From NCBI GenBank assembly GCA_037576215.1, contig JBANDB010000022.1, forward strand, positions 248,001-312,000: a stretch of DNA of 64,000 bases, given 5' to 3'. Position numbers and translations under genes: made by a program. Source of the DNA: Armillaria gallica. Lineage: Eukaryota > Basidiomycota > Agaricomycetes > Agaricales > Physalacriaceae. The notes under the pieces were generated by a model that did no database searches, was not told the DNA's origin, and was given only the letters and a program-made list of their open reading frames with translations. Positions within the stretch are counted from its first letter, which is position 1, and every line of letters starts with the position of its first letter. Below are positions 1 through 11,912 of this stretch, piece by piece.

Positions 1-1005
1 GATATCAAAATAGTGGAAGGTTATAATTTACTACGTCTATTACAGGGTCCGCGTCCGCCGAGGTTGCGCCATATGACTTTAGAGGTTAAACGCCCCTTTC
101 CGCGAACCGATAGGCTGTCTTCTTCTCCGCTTGAGTATTTTTCACACAATGGTTTCCTATGTGATGTGCCTATTACTCTCCGACACCTTCGTCATCTCAG
201 TATTTATATCATGGATAGCAAAGAGTTCTGGGACGTTGTAGATGCTGCGGCGAGTCTCGAGATTTTCATCGTTCTAAATGATCATTTCAAAGAAGCAACA
301 CCGACAAGCCGTCGCGCAGAGCATCATCGGGTCCTTTTCCGACCACGTCTCCGGCACCTAGAATTCCGTCAATCATGGATCCCATATACCCTCGGTAACG
401 TTACTTTTCCTTCACTGGAGGAGTTCTGGATCGTATCAAAGCCATCTAATTGGATCGGGGAGCAGGGCAATTCTACCCGTAGACTTGACATGATCACTGA
501 AGCTGAAGTACAACGTCTCGTTGACCTCGTACACCGCTCTCAATGTTCCCTTCGTTCTTTTACCCTCGATTCCCCTATTCTTATCCCAAAACATGGATCC
601 ATCCTCCTCCCTTCTCTCAGCTCTCTTGAAGTCACCTTTAATGATGAGTCCTCTGAGGCGGCTTTCTTTACCCTCATGACAGATGCAATCAATGTTGTCC
701 CAAATCTCCGCTGTCTTACTATCCATGACAGGATAATCCGGCAATTAGGCAATGGGATTGTACATCTGTGTTTACTTGAGGACGGATTTGAAGCGATGGT
801 TCTATCAAGGAAGGCGGGTTCCGCATCGTGCCTACAGCAGTTGACGGTTGAAGTCCATCATCGATTCCCTAACCTCTATCCCCTTTCTTTACGCATCACC
901 GGTTGCCGGGAGGCTTATACTGTCTGGCAATGCAAGAAGGATGGCATGGACGCACAGCTCATATATGGGGGTTTTGACATAATGTGCAAGCTGGTGGGGA
1001 GTTGA
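1..1005 (+). CDS. F-box/LRR-like protein, 3' part (5' end outside window)
   Basis: The frame is open from base 1 with no stop before it, so the gene begins upstream and only about 334 C-terminal residues are seen. No introns are needed. The visible part alternates leucine-rich strands with loops: LRHLSIYIM, LRHLEFRQ, LRSFTLDSP, LSSLEVTF and LRCLTIHD. This spacing is what the C-terminal LRR-like solenoid of basidiomycete F-box proteins shows. These act as substrate-recognition subunits of SCF ubiquitin ligases, a large lineage-expanded family in Agaricomycetes. The F-box itself (LPxEIL-type motif, usually in the first 100 residues) would lie outside the window, so the family call rests only on the repeat region. 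Another LRR-type fungal protein is possible. Confidence 0.6.
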   Translation, partial: DIKIVEGYNLLRLLQGPRPPRLRHMTLEVKRPFPRTDRLSSSPLEYFSHNGFLCDVPITLRHLRHLSIYIMDSKEFWDVVDAAASLEIFIVLNDHFKEATPTSRRAEHHRVLFRPRLRHLEFRQSWIPYTLGNVTFPSLEEFWIVSKPSNWIGEQGNSTRRLDMITEAEVQRLVDLVHRSQCSLRSFTLDSPILIPKHGSILLPSLSSLEVTFNDESSEAAFFTLMTDAINVVPNLRCLTIHDRIIRQLGNGIVHLCLLEDGFEAMVLSRKAGSASCLQQLTVEVHHRFPNLYPLSLRITGCREAYTVWQCKKDGMDAQLIYGGFDIMCKLVGS

Positions 1006-4000
1006 CTTATTTCAAGATCGAAATATCGCGTGTTTGCTTTCGTCGACGGCTAATCCATTCTGGACTACCCAACCGTTGAGGCGGCATCATTTTCTGACGA
1101 CGTTTCCATCAGGAACCGAGAATCCCATATTAAGCATGAGTAATGCCAATGTCGTTAGCCACTGTAAATTCAGACTAGTACACAACAAAAAGTACTCGAA
1201 ACTCTCATTGGCTCCAAGCAAGTTAAAATAGTGCCGGTGAATTATAGCGCTCATTCAGATGATCGCATAGAGGCCACAATTTTTTTTCAGCAGCCTTAGT
1301 ACCCGTTTTTTATGTTGCACGTCCCATCCATCCTTGTCTACGGCACTGCTAAGTTGTGACACGGTTATATCGCAGTATGTCGACTAAGTATCCGGACTTT
1401 CCTCCTCAGGCTCCTGCTTCCTACAAATTCCTAGGAGTGAAGTTATATGGGCTGAATAATTTCATATCCTGAACGCACCAGTTAGGTATGCCTCCAATTA
1501 TCCTGCTTCTTTGCGCCCCGAAGAGTTGGCATGAGAATTTCCAGTCAATGCGGAATTCGGACCGCCATTCCGGGACCAAACATCCGCAACCCATCGTTCC
1601 GTCTTGTACTCTTACCATGACGAGCAGCATTCATGGCTCCCACTACTGTGATGTACAAAGTCTCGTACAACTCAAGAACACCATGTCCGAGGATTCAACG
1701 TCGGACTCAACGCCCTTGCGAAAGTCTGTCGGATCGAACAAGAGATCTTGAAGTGGCAGCAGACTCCAGCGAATTAGGCGCGTTACCTAAGTTGGTGTTC
1801 AGTTCGTGAATTATGACCTAACTTCTGCGGCAGCTTGCCTTCGACATCTTGAGAGTCTGTTATGCAGGACAACTCGGTTTACGCTATGTATACGATAGAA
1901 TTGTGCGTGGCCTTTTTCTCGTATCAAATTCTTTTCTTACCTCACTGTACCAGTCGCTCGTCGGACTGCGCTACATATCCTTCATCAATCGGTATTATAT
2001 TCTGGAGCAAGGCAGATACAGCAATAGATCAGGCAGACAAACATCGCTCCCCACATTCATGCGCTGATATTGGAAGTGAGCATGTATTCTCTGTGACACA
2101 GGATGTCGCCTGATGATTTACATCAGGTTTAAGTGATTCCTCCATGATTAGATGAACCATCCTCCGTCCTGACTGCGGAGCCTTTGGATATCTTGGTTTT
2201 GAGTGATGTACGTCGGTCCTTCCGCTGCCAAGGAATGCACTAATGTTGAATTTATCAGCATTACCCTAACCTCGCATACTCAGTTTGTCCCGCTTTCTTC
2301 GACGGCGAAATTATCTCTTCGCCTACCGAAGAGTTTCAACTAGTCCGTAATGGTGCAATTGTACTTCGATTATTGCGTCTGAAGGGGTACCATGGATATG
2401 GCCCTACCAGCAAGGATACTCTGGGTTCTGCACAAGCCGACATCGTAATTGCTGTGATATAATCTGCGCTAAATGTCCCACCCCCGTCTCCATCGAAGGT
2501 GGGCATAATTTTTCTACAACCGAGAGGGCACACGCTCGGTAGCTTCAGGTCTGGACGCCTTTGCGAGCTGACAACGAATGTTGTCGTGTGACCATCAGCA
2601 TGCGCCTTCTTTCTCACTCAAGTACTTAATTGCCGTGCTTTGATTGCTCCACAAGGTCCACCTGCTGGGAGCTACAGGAGGTTCTGCTCTTGATTGATGT
2701 CCCGTGTTATTATCCTGTTGACATCTGTTTCTTACCTGTGCAGAAACCGCGGCCAATTCCGCTTGCAAACGTGGCAACTTGAAGAATATCGAGCGGCACC
2801 CTAGTCCACCAGGTGCAATTTCCTGTCCCTCATGGAACTCAGAAACCAAGACGGATACTGTCCTGCTAGGGAAGAAAACCCCAATCCATGCGGCTCGTTA
2901 CATCGGGCGGAGGTTTTGGCCCTCGGTGCTGGGGTTAGGATTAGCCTCAGGATTTTTCGCAAAGCCAGAAAGAGCTGTGATGACATCTGACTCTGGGCCA
3001 TTTCATGGTACTATATTGGCTATATGCAGACGTTGAGACCATTCTACTTTATTTCCCAGGATCAGCTGGAATTATAGTAAGTTTAGTGCTCTCTGCCATT
3101 CACTGACCTCTCTAATCTATTTCTTTTTGTCCTTGAGCAGATATTAGATAGAACCCATATCATCCTGTCCCCATGCGCTAGTGTGTATAAGTACTCACCG
3201 CGCATCGATCTGCCATTTCGTTGGCGCAAGTGCTCGATGTTCGGGCACACCAATGACCAGAAGGCTCGTGATATTTACCACCGACACTCCGGGCCACGCG
3301 TCTGGTATCGGTCTTATTCTACCTTCTTGGTGATGAACCTTCGACGTTTTGATCCCCATGCCATAAAGCCAGCGCCAATTTGCAGCTGTGTCCTTCTCAA
3401 AAACCATTCGCTGAATGGAAGTAGCAGTTGTATCGCAAGACGCACTCAGCGCTATCGGGCGCAGCGGGAGAGAAGGAATGCTACGTTTTTTGATGAACAC
3501 TAAAGTTTCGCGTCAGCACACCTTGTGAGGTCAGGGCGGCAGGTCCCGAATACCGTCTTGCTGCGAGTGACGAGCTCGGAACACTGCGGGAAGGGCTCGA
3601 ACGGACTGGAATAATGTCCGTATACTTCGGTTTCGTCACGGTCTATAATTCTATCAGCGTTTTGAGACATTGAAACACCAAGAAATTGCCGTAAGTTGAA
3701 TGCCGTCCGTGATTTACCAGCCTTTCTAACACAGCCTGGTCCTTTCCACAGTGATTGTCTGCACTCTCCTTCCTCTAGTATGCAAATTCAGTCGCTGCAG
3801 CACTCGCCCTGCCCCTACATGAAAGACTCTAAATGGAGCTGCGCTCATGAACGGGACTGCGAATGTCGTACGTTGAAGATCGGAACGTGGCTAAGAAATG
3901 GAGAGGGTGGCGTACTTCGAGTAACGTATTCGAAGTTCCGGCCCCACGGAGCACCCAGCATCCGTCGCTCGTGCTCCTCGACAGTTTTATGCGTGGCCGT

Positions 4001-4267
4001 TTTCACAATGACGATTTATGCTTCTTGTAGTTCTTTGGGTATCTACAATCCAATCGTCGCCATGGAAAGTAGGACAAGCAGGCGCCATTTCAATGTGTAA
4101 GTCCTTGTTCAATTTATAATTGTCCCAGTGCTAAAGACATGATAGTGTCCTTAGAAGCTGTGACGATGGTGCTATTACTAGTACAGTGGTGGTAGTACAT
4201 TCCAGTTACGTATGATCCGATCGAGTGTACAACATGCCTTGATTTGGTTCTTCTCTGGCGTCCGTGC
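1006..4267. other. Intergenic, no supported gene
   Basis: Only short, mutually overlapping ORFs on both strands, none with recognisable motifs or a consistent exon structure. I see no RNA gene or repeat here. Confidence 0.5.
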
Positions 4268-5083
4268 CTATACTCTATACCTTACCCTCCTCAAATGCAT
4301 CCGCCACTTGTTCTGGTCTCCGTTACTCCTCACGCTCAAGCCGTCAAACATCGTCGTAAAGCCGCTCCTCCTATCGACAAGCGCCTCACAACCGCAACCG
4401 CACCTCTCCTTATAGCACCCGCCTGTCACCCCCGGCTCGAGGCGCTCCCGTAACACGTTCTGCAGCCGTGCGAGCACGTCGTTCACCGTGACGAACCCGC
4501 CGCTGCCAGCGTAAACTTCCACGTTGAATCTCTCAACCCTGTCTATCTCGACGAGGATGAACACCCTCCCGAGAGGCGGATTGGACGCAGGTTCAGAGGC
4601 TATGAGTGGGTGGGGCGCGATGCGACTTGAGGAGAAGAAGTCGATGGGCTGACAAGTCCCCAGACGAAGCGCACGGTGGACAGAGAGATGCACGGAAGGG
4701 AGCGGAGTTCGGGTAGACGTGTATGGTGAACGCGCGCCGCTGTGGGGATGCGAGATAGAGTGACGACGCGGTCGAGGAGAAGGCGAAGGCGCTCGAAGAG
4801 AAGTGCTGGGCCGAGGGGTCTGCATGCTCGTGGGCCGACGCGAGCGCCTTGGCGTTGCTGACTGATGGAAGGGTGTTGGTGATGGTGATGGTGGGCGGAG
4901 ACATGGGCGAGGTGCGGGAGATAGCCGGTGTCGGGGAGATGAAGGGAACCGGCCTGGTGATTGAGGAAGCTGGTGAGAGGGAGGTATCGGGCTGACGAGG
5001 AGCGTCACATAGAACGGTGATGGCGCTGCGTAGTGGTTGAAGTCGTCCTCCCAATGGACTCGTTTAGTGGAGACTGGCGACAT
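4268..5083 (-). CDS. DUF6699-like protein b1
   Basis: Single-exon gene of 271 residues; the start at 5083 gives the N-terminus MSPVSTKRVHWEDDF. The N-terminal two thirds is a proline/serine/arginine-rich low-complexity tract, probably disordered. The C-terminal region is a compact domain containing VFILVEIDRVERFNVEVY, then TVNDVLARLQNVLRERLEP, then a Cys-rich CYKERCGCGCEALVD segment and a WRMHLRRVRYRV end. The hydrophobic strand followed by a V-x-DVL helix resembles the DUF6699 domain of Agaricomycete proteins of unknown function. It is clearly homologous to the gene at 62976-63725 (shared KRVHWEDDFN, CYKE-CxCGC and WRMHLRRV), which lies in the opposite orientation. A TATAAAT lies 39 nt upstream. 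No function is known to me. The frame is undamaged over its length, which argues that it is a real gene. Confidence 0.7.
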   Translation of the reverse strand: MSPVSTKRVHWEDDFNHYAAPSPFYVTLLVSPIPPSHQLPQSPGRFPSSPRHRLSPAPRPCLRPPSPSPTPFHQSATPRRSRRPTSMQTPRPSTSLRAPSPSPRPRRHSISHPHSGARSPYTSTRTPLPSVHLSVHRALRLGTCQPIDFFSSSRIAPHPLIASEPASNPPLGRVFILVEIDRVERFNVEVYAGSGGFVTVNDVLARLQNVLRERLEPGVTGGCYKERCGCGCEALVDRRSGFTTMFDGLSVRSNGDQNKWRMHLRRVRYRV

Positions 5084-5121
5084 GAAGAATAGTTGAGTAC
5101 TGCAGTGAAGATCGCGTGCCC

Positions 5122-5128
5122 ATTTATA
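5122..5128 (-). promoter_or_regulatory. TATA box of DUF6699-like b1
   Basis: TATAAAT on the minus strand, 39 nt before the start codon at 5083. Its position matches the TATA of the homologous gene b2 (42 nt before its start). Confidence 0.45.
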
Positions 5129-6150
5129 TTCATTTCAATGGTATACAAAGTCCCAGGAGGCATTATCGTTGCCGTAGGTATTTGTCCTGTTGTTCCGAGC
5201 TTCATTCTATGATTCCGTCCTCCCGTTCTGTCTGACGCTAAGTTTGATGGTCGCAAATCAAAGAATGAAATCCTGCGATGAGGAGCCCCACATTCAGGAG
5301 TGCTTGTATATTTTTCTCGGAACGCAATTTGTTCGCCAGTGAAATAGGTATGCGAGTCTCTGGCTGTTAAATAATCTACGGGTTTCCCAGCTTACTCCCT
5401 CTTAGGTCTCCTACCCTGGCATGTTTATCTCCTAAAACGAAACGACTGCATATTGATGGACTCCAAAGAAGAGATGCCATCGTTCCTATTGACGTCAGCT
5501 GGGGCATTATCACCTGCAACTACAGGAAAAGAACACACGATGTCAAATTCACCATCGGCCGTTGACGTTGGGAAAGGACCAACACGCGTAAAGTGTTCGC
5601 CATGAGGTTCAAGAGATGCATCATGCTGCTAGAATATAACAAACACGGTATGTGATTGATTTGGCACGCTCTGGCAGACGCTAACTATAACTACAGCGAA
5701 CCAGAGCTACGAGCGGAAGAGGTCCAGATGATCGACATAGCGATCCGGGGAGACGGAGGATAATGATATTTCATCTTATTCCTCGAAGATTCCATTGGCA
5801 GAGATGGAATCAATTTAGTCCGGCCGTATGGCGACCGAAAGCAGTGTCTGGTCGCCCTGAACGATATTTGCACTCGCACAGCATTACTTCATACGAGATG
5901 AGTCGTATCTCAGCTATGCAAACTTGGTATAGATCATAGCCTGGCGCCACCCTCGTAGCCACGCCTGGTATCATTGACGATGCGCCGAATGGCTGGTTTT
6001 TATAGGGGACAGACGACTGCGCTTTATCTGTCCTCGTTCCACGGAGGTCTCTTGACAGCACGATGCAGCGAGAATCGAGAAAGCTCTCATAGGATTCACC
6101 TTCAGTTCGAGAGAAACTTCAAGTTTTGTTCTTCACTTCATAATAATACA
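5129..6150. other. Intergenic, nothing recognised
   Basis: No ORF with family motifs and no clear repeat. A TTTATAGG at about 5998 is a possible core promoter for the small-peptide candidate that starts at 6151. Confidence 0.4.
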
Positions 6151-6338
6151 ATGTCAGGGTACCCCCCGAACAAATCGACGATTCTCTTTTCAGCCGCCTT
6201 TATTGCTGGTTAGCAAGTCATCGTCCTCATAAACGATGCTCACCAGTAACTCTGATTCCAGCTATAGCATGGTGCTCTTCTATTCCTTGCATTCCTTGCA
6301 GCCAGCCATGCCCGAGTCGATTTAATCGGCCCGGGTGA
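6151..6338 (+). CDS. Candidate small Cys-rich secreted peptide
   Basis: Two exons, 6151-6208 and 6262-6338, join in phase across a 53-nt intron (GTTAGC donor, TTCCAG acceptor) to encode 44 residues. The product starts MSGYPPNKSTILFSAAF. A short polar head is followed by a hydrophobic stretch (ILFSAAFIAAIAW) and a compact cysteine/proline/serine tail with four cysteines in CSSIPCIPCSQPC, ending in FNRPG. This architecture resembles a small secreted cysteine-rich protein, but it lacks the C-terminal CaaX motif of basidiomycete pheromone precursors. I recognise no family. At this length a chance ORF is possible, so this is a weak prediction. Confidence 0.25.
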
Positions 6339-8750
6339 CCATAGCTGGGAGGATAGCAAATATATTCAATGTGTCGTTACATCACGCGTGAAACGGGACG
6401 GAATCAGTCCCGCGAAAGACAGATGCGCCTGGAACTGGGTGCCTTTGGACCCTACCGTGGGTCCTTGTCGGTCCCCTCTCTTCTTCCAAACGCCTTTTTC
6501 TCTGTCTAGGAAAAAGTTGGAAATCGTGGCAAAGATAACACGACATCCAGAATGCTTCTCACCTTCTCTCCTTCTCCTTCACAGATTTTGTCTGTCTTTG
6601 CTAGGGCTTACGTCAGGACTTCCTTCTAGATGACTATTGGAGAAGACCTACCTGGTACGTGAGCTGGCGACTCGGAGGCATGAGAGATGTGACGGTGTTG
6701 GAGTGCGAAAACCAGGCCGCGCGTTAAGAAGCAACATGAATGGGTGACGTAAGTAATGAGCCCGAAGTCTCCTCGCCTAGAATTGATCTGTCTAGAAGAG
6801 GAAAGTAGAAGAGGGGTCCGAGAAGCTTTGGTTCGAAGTCGTCATATTTTAGCCTGCACCCTGCTAAAATCGCGATGATCTGGGATGTTCTAAACGGAGA
6901 CTGTTAAGTGCGATTTTTGAGAGATGCTTCCTGTCTTTTTCCGGGACAAACCTGCCCGGGGCATGTTCTCGGCAAAGAGGCAGCAACGCGGTAGCTCTTC
7001 AGCATAGGATCATCTACACACAACAAGACACAGGTGAAGGGTGGGCGAATATCCATGCTCCCAACGGAGGAGAAAACGAACTCGCCTGCGAAACAAAAAC
7101 ATGATCAGTTGTTTCGGGTTCATCGCGAAGCTGATACCTTATGTATGACTTCACAGGATGCTCCTGGTAGAATAAGTCCCCTTCATGCTGATGCTATACA
7201 GTGAATAAGAGGCACCTTTCCCTCCAAAAAAATCAAATATTTTTCGTTATAAACGCCGGCTGAAATGAGATGAAGAGTTATCATTAGTCTGAAGATGCGA
7301 TACTCACACATTGGCACCTAACGATGAACTCGCTATTATCACGATATGTTTTCCTCCCTCGTAACACTGTACTTTGATTCGTATCCTTTTCGTCTTGAGG
7401 GATGTGGCTATTGGGACGGCTAGGTGGCCTCGTAAGATCGCTCGAATTCACTAAAAGAGTAGATTAAAATGCTTATCAGTTATACCGGACGCAGGCCCAC
7501 ACACACATGTTTAATTCGATAAAGCATATTGCCACAACGGCCACGGATGAGGACATATTGCAGACTACAGCGCCTGTGAGGTCAGTGAAAGACGCACGCG
7601 CAACAACGAAAAGGCCCAATGGCCACAAAGCTGAACGACGCCGAGGATCGTACCTCGGGGATAAACCAACATGGCCACATCATGATCAATACTGGACTCA
7701 AAGAATAAAAACACAGAGGCGCACAAATGCTAGTAGTGAAGAGAAAGAGCTCTTCTACGACGGCCTTTGTCCTATGAGATCTGGATAAAGGTTCTCGGTC
7801 GAAGACATCTAAACCAAGCCTGGCGATACCTTGTCTACTCGATGGCTGTTAGCACAGATCGCCTGCGATGCAGATATCAAGCTCATTCTGGCAGGGTGTC
7901 GGCGTGTAACGGAAGATGTCCTAGATAGAGAACTAGTCCAGAGTCTACAGGCCATGTCAAGGAACATTGAAGGGATTAAAAATACCGATGAGGCCGGGGT
8001 ATAAAAAAACACCGCATGGAAAGCAACGCACATGAAAAGACTAAATTGGTGTGAACTCGTTTGAAGTCATGGTGATAACACGTCAAGTTTACCGACAAGG
8101 GATCCTAGCAGTAATCTGTAGTCGAAGGGCATCCCAATATTTACACAAGCAAACATTGAGTAGGTCGACCAGAAAGAGTGCGCTGAATAAAAAGCTGAAT
8201 GACAAGTTGGCTCAATGGCGGGCCGGGAAAAGGTCCAGGATGAGGTCGGACCAAGGAGGGTGGCCATCCGACCAGTCCGACCGGGAGTTTTTCTCTCTGC
8301 GACTTGCCCCGAATTGATGCCTACAGTTAACGAAATACGATTACAGATGGAAGCAGCAAAAAAGGTGCTAGAGTTACATTGCTTCCCGATTTGGTTGGTA
8401 TTTTCGAGACTCGCCCACGAGCTTTTGGGAGCGGTAGATGACTATGCTAGATACTGGGAAAAGTTCATGAATATGTCGGAGCATTATTTCCGACATTTAT
8501 CAAGGAGAAGGAACGTACAAGGTGACTTGGAGCCCTCGATTTCGCGTTCCATGTGGCCAGTTCGGACCAATCCAGACTCTAAGCGAAAACATCTTCCCTC
8601 CTTCAATTAGCAGCTCTAAAGTCGACCATGTAATAGGGATGGAAGCATAAATACCAATAGGACTTATCTCCAGCGCTTCTGGAGCTTCGAAGCTTCAGCG
8701 CTCATGCCTCCGCTGTAAGAAAAGATTCAGCAATGTCCGGACTCATGTAG
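6339..8750. other. Intergenic, no supported gene
   Basis: Contains scattered ORFs up to 131 codons (8215-8610, +) without family motifs. The segment at about 8236-8276 is an imperfect inverted copy of about 9238-9280, sharing a GGTCGGA..GGCCATCCGACCAGTCCG-like core. It probably derives from a degenerate repeat that also covers the foldback at 8751-8895. Confidence 0.4.
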
Positions 8751-8895
8751 ATCTGAAACGCGGTCCCTCTACTCAATGAGCAAGTGTCGATTATAGACGA
8801 GGTCTGAAACTACTTTGTGCTAAATTTAAGCTCAGTTTTACAGGTCCCTCTACAATCGACTCTTGCTCATTGAGTAGAGGGACTGCGTTTCAGGT
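8751..8895. repeat. 145-bp foldback repeat with ~45-bp inverted arms
   Basis: The left arm begins GA(T)CTGAAACGC then GTCCCTCTACTCAATGAGCA. The right arm is its near-perfect reverse complement, ending TTTCAGGTC. The arms cover about 8751-8796 and 8850-8895 around a spacer of about 50 bp. This is the structure of a foldback or MITE-type non-autonomous element. No target-site duplication is evident. Confidence 0.7.
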
Positions 8896-9345
8896 CAAGG
8901 GGTCTCCGGGATTTCATTCCGTGATACAGGATACCCCCGTGGGAAATGTCATGTGATCGCCCAATATGGTGCGTGACGCGCCTTTTATAGTATTTATGTC
9001 ACACGGTCGGTCGGATTTTTCAAAAATGTTTTTCAAGAAGTGCTCAAACTGCGGTAAAACACCTGGTACAATAGTCAAAAATCAAGCGAATTTTTTGTGA
9101 TAAAACAGTCCATATCTCTGTAACGGGTGAGAGTTATGCATTAAAATTTGCACTCCTAGACTTCTCGTACACGTATCTTTCATTTTAGGACAGGATATCC
9201 TTCCACAAAATTTTTGAGACCCCTTGTTTCAGGTCTACGGACTGGTCGGATGGCCGGACTCCTCGGTACGGCCTCATCCGAAAAGGCAAGATCGGAGGCA
9301 AGGGAGGCCGGGCCGGTTTTTTCCGATTCTTACGTTTGCACAACC

Positions 9346-9352
9346 TATATAG
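9346..9352 (+). promoter_or_regulatory. TATA box of hydrolase A
   Basis: TATATAG, about 50 nt before the ATG at 9401, the usual spacing in this window. Confidence 0.4.
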
Positions 9353-9400
9353 CCCTTCCAATATGACGGACGAATCCACGCTTTCCCTCTTTCCCCTGCA

Positions 9401-10460
9401 ATGTCCGGCAAATTTGTCGCCTCTCAGGATGGTACTCGTATTTGGGCAGACGCTGCTGGCACCCTGGGAAAGCCACCCGTTGTCTTCATTCACGGTTATC
9501 TTTGCTCAGGCCTGGTCTGGGTTAAGCAGTTCAATGACAAACAGTTGCTGGATAATCTGTACATGGTATGATCTTCCCCACCATCTCAGCAAGATTTTGA
9601 CATACGTACTTCTGCAGATCAAATACGATGTAATTTAAAAGCATATCTCTGGGAATTCCTCTCATCCTTTTGAACAGACTCGAGGACATGGTCGTAGCGA
9701 CCAACCAGAATCAGAGGACGCCTACGCTTCTGAAAAACAGGCAGAGGATTTTCAGGCCGTGTGTGCCGCTTTCAATGTCACCAAACCGACCGTCGTAACC
9801 TGGTGCGTCCTTTACTCTGTTCCGTTGCTCTTCAATCCTAATATTTTCAGGTCACTTGGGGGCGTTATCGTGGCCGACGTGTTGTCTCGATATGGCACGT
9901 CCCCTCTTCCCCTCGCCGGGTATGTGATCCTCAACGGGGGACCGTTGATCTCTGGGACGCGGGAGGTCCCCACTTCCCAAAATACTGCCGTTATCTCTTC
10001 TCTCCTGTCTCCCAATACAACCGATTTCCAGAATGCGCTGAAAGCATTTATCAATGCTTTCGTCGCTCCTGGCAATTTGATTACTTTTGAAGATAAATGT
10101 GCATGGATGGGCAGTGCGGCGGGTATGGTGAGTTTGATTGACGTTAAGCATCTGGAAAAAAATGCTGACTGAAGGGCAAAGAACGCTGCCTCACGGACGT
10201 TTTCGCTTACACGGGCGCAAGATGAAACAGCCATACTCTCCGTGGCTAATGAGCTACCGATACTATGTATTCAGGGTACAGACGATGTGCTGATAGACTC
10301 GGAGAAACATGAAGAGCTTATGAAGAAACACTTCGGAGACAATATGGAGTATCGGAGGCTTCCCGGGGCAGGCCACGCGGCTTTCTACGAGCTCCCGGAA
10401 GCTGTGAACCCGATGATTATCCAGTTCGTTCAACGTGTGTACGATAGCTCGTCGCACTAA
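9401..10460 (+). CDS. Alpha/beta hydrolase A
   Basis: Five exons (9401-9565, 9618-9629, 9678-9802, 9851-10127, 10182-10460) join in phase to 285 residues. Family features are the oxyanion HGYL after PPVVFI, the DTRGHGRSD loop, the nucleophile motif W-S-L-G-G (formed across intron 3), an acid Asp in IQGTDDVLI and the catalytic His in GAGHAAF. The Ser-Asp-His triad is therefore complete. The fold is that of small esterases, epoxide hydrolases and non-haem haloperoxidases; the substrate cannot be told from sequence. Exon 2 is only 12 nt and encodes IKYD. No signal peptide is seen, so a cytosolic enzyme is likely. It is in tandem with hydrolase B 390 bp downstream, and homologous to C and D on the opposite strand. 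Confidence 0.85.
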
Positions 10461-10849
10461 TATGAATTCTTTCTGACACTTGCAAGAACAAGGCAACAGA
10501 AGATCGGGTCAAAACGCATCAGCCAGCGTGAGTCCGCATGCCGAGCTGCAAAATATTCCGTCCATTAAGCGAACCTGTTTCTGTCGCGTGTTGGATTGTT
10601 CCTTGGAGCATGGTGGGTCGCCCTTGAGTTTCTAAGTTCCAACATCGTCGTTGAGTATGATTGTCATTCATATGTACTGACGCCTGCTTTGTCCGTGCTT
10701 CTAGTGAATCCAGGTTTGTAGGGATGCATCAGTGGTCTCATAGCCTCCCTGATGTTCTGCTGATGGCGCTTGGTCAGAAATGATGGAAAACGCGTAAAAT
10801 CAGCATAAATGACAAATGTAGACTTGTTTTTGTTCCAGTTTCTCCCGCA

Positions 10850-11912
10850 ATGTCCGGTCAATTGGTAGCCTCTCAGGATGGCACTCGCATCTGGGCTGAT
10901 GCTGCTGGCACTCCAGGAAAGCCTCCCGTCGTCTTCATTCATGGTTTTCTGGGCTCAGGCATGAACTGGGTTAAGCAATTCGATGACAGGCAGTTGTTGG
11001 ATAATATGTATATGGTGCATGTCCACCCTCCCCGCGTCATCAGGTTTTTGACGTCGATATTTCTAGATCAGATACGAGGTCATCCCAAATCATGCCTCCT
11101 GTAAATCCTCTTATTCCTTTCATTAGACTCGTGGACACGGTCGTAGCGACCAGCCTGAAAAAGAGGAAGCCTATGTTTCCGCAAAACATGCAGAGGATTT
11201 TCAGGCAGTCTGCGCTGCTTTCAACGTCACGAAACCGATTGTCGTAAGCTGGTACGCACTTTAGTCTTTCCCTCCTGCACGTTGATCTTATTATCTCGAA
11301 CTTAGGTCCCTTGGCGGTGTCGTTGTACCTGACGTCTTGTCTCGATACGGCACGTCCCCCCTTCCGGTGGTCGGGCATGTTATGATCAATGCCTTAGCCT
11401 GGATCTCTATGTTACGGGAGATCCACAAACCGAACGACGCTACCGGCATCTCTTTGATTCGGTCTCCACATACAAGCGAATTCCAGAATGCGCTGAAAGA
11501 TTTTATCGGTACTTTCGTCGCTCCTAGCAATTTAATCACTTTTGAAGATAAATGCGCGTGGACGGGCAGTGCGGCGGGTATGGTGAGTTTGATTTACGCC
11601 AAGGATCTGATCGGAAAAGCTGAGTGAAGGGCAAAGAACGTTGCTGCAAGGACGTTGTCACTCTCTCGGACGCAAGATGAAACCGCCTTGCTCTCTGTGG
11701 CCAGTGAGCTACCGATTCTCTGCATCCAGGGTACAGAAGACGCGCTGGTAGACGTGGAGAAACATGAAAAGTTCATGAAGAAACACTTTGGAGACAATTT
11801 AGACTATCGACGACTTCCTGGGGCCGGACATGCACCCTTCTATGAGCTCCCAGAAGTGGTTAACCTGAATATTCTTCAGTTTGTCCGGCGGATCTATAGC
11901 AGTACATCGTAA
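10850..11912 (+). CDS. Alpha/beta hydrolase B
   Basis: Five exons (10850-11014, 11067-11078, 11127-11251, 11306-11582, 11637-11912) give 284 residues with every junction in phase. Exons 1-4 match gene A exactly in length (165, 12, 125, 277 nt), including the 12-nt microexon (IRYE). Motifs are HGFLGSG, RGHGRSD, WSLGG nucleophile, IQGTEDALV acid and GAGHAPF histidine, so the enzyme looks active. A and B share the AGM end of exon 4 and the DVLSRYGTSPLP helix, and resemble each other more than they resemble C and D. They probably arose by tandem duplication within this arm. The 390-bp gap between A and B should hold the promoter of B, but I see no strong TATA. The substrate is unknown. Confidence 0.85.

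Noticed and set aside
4593..5054. 153-codon minus-strand ORF within gene b1
   Set aside because: Another frame of the same strand, with low-complexity composition caused by the Pro/Ser-rich coding of gene b1.
8215..8610. 131-codon plus-strand ORF
   Set aside because: No motif, and its start lies inside the degenerate inverted repeat at 8236-8276.
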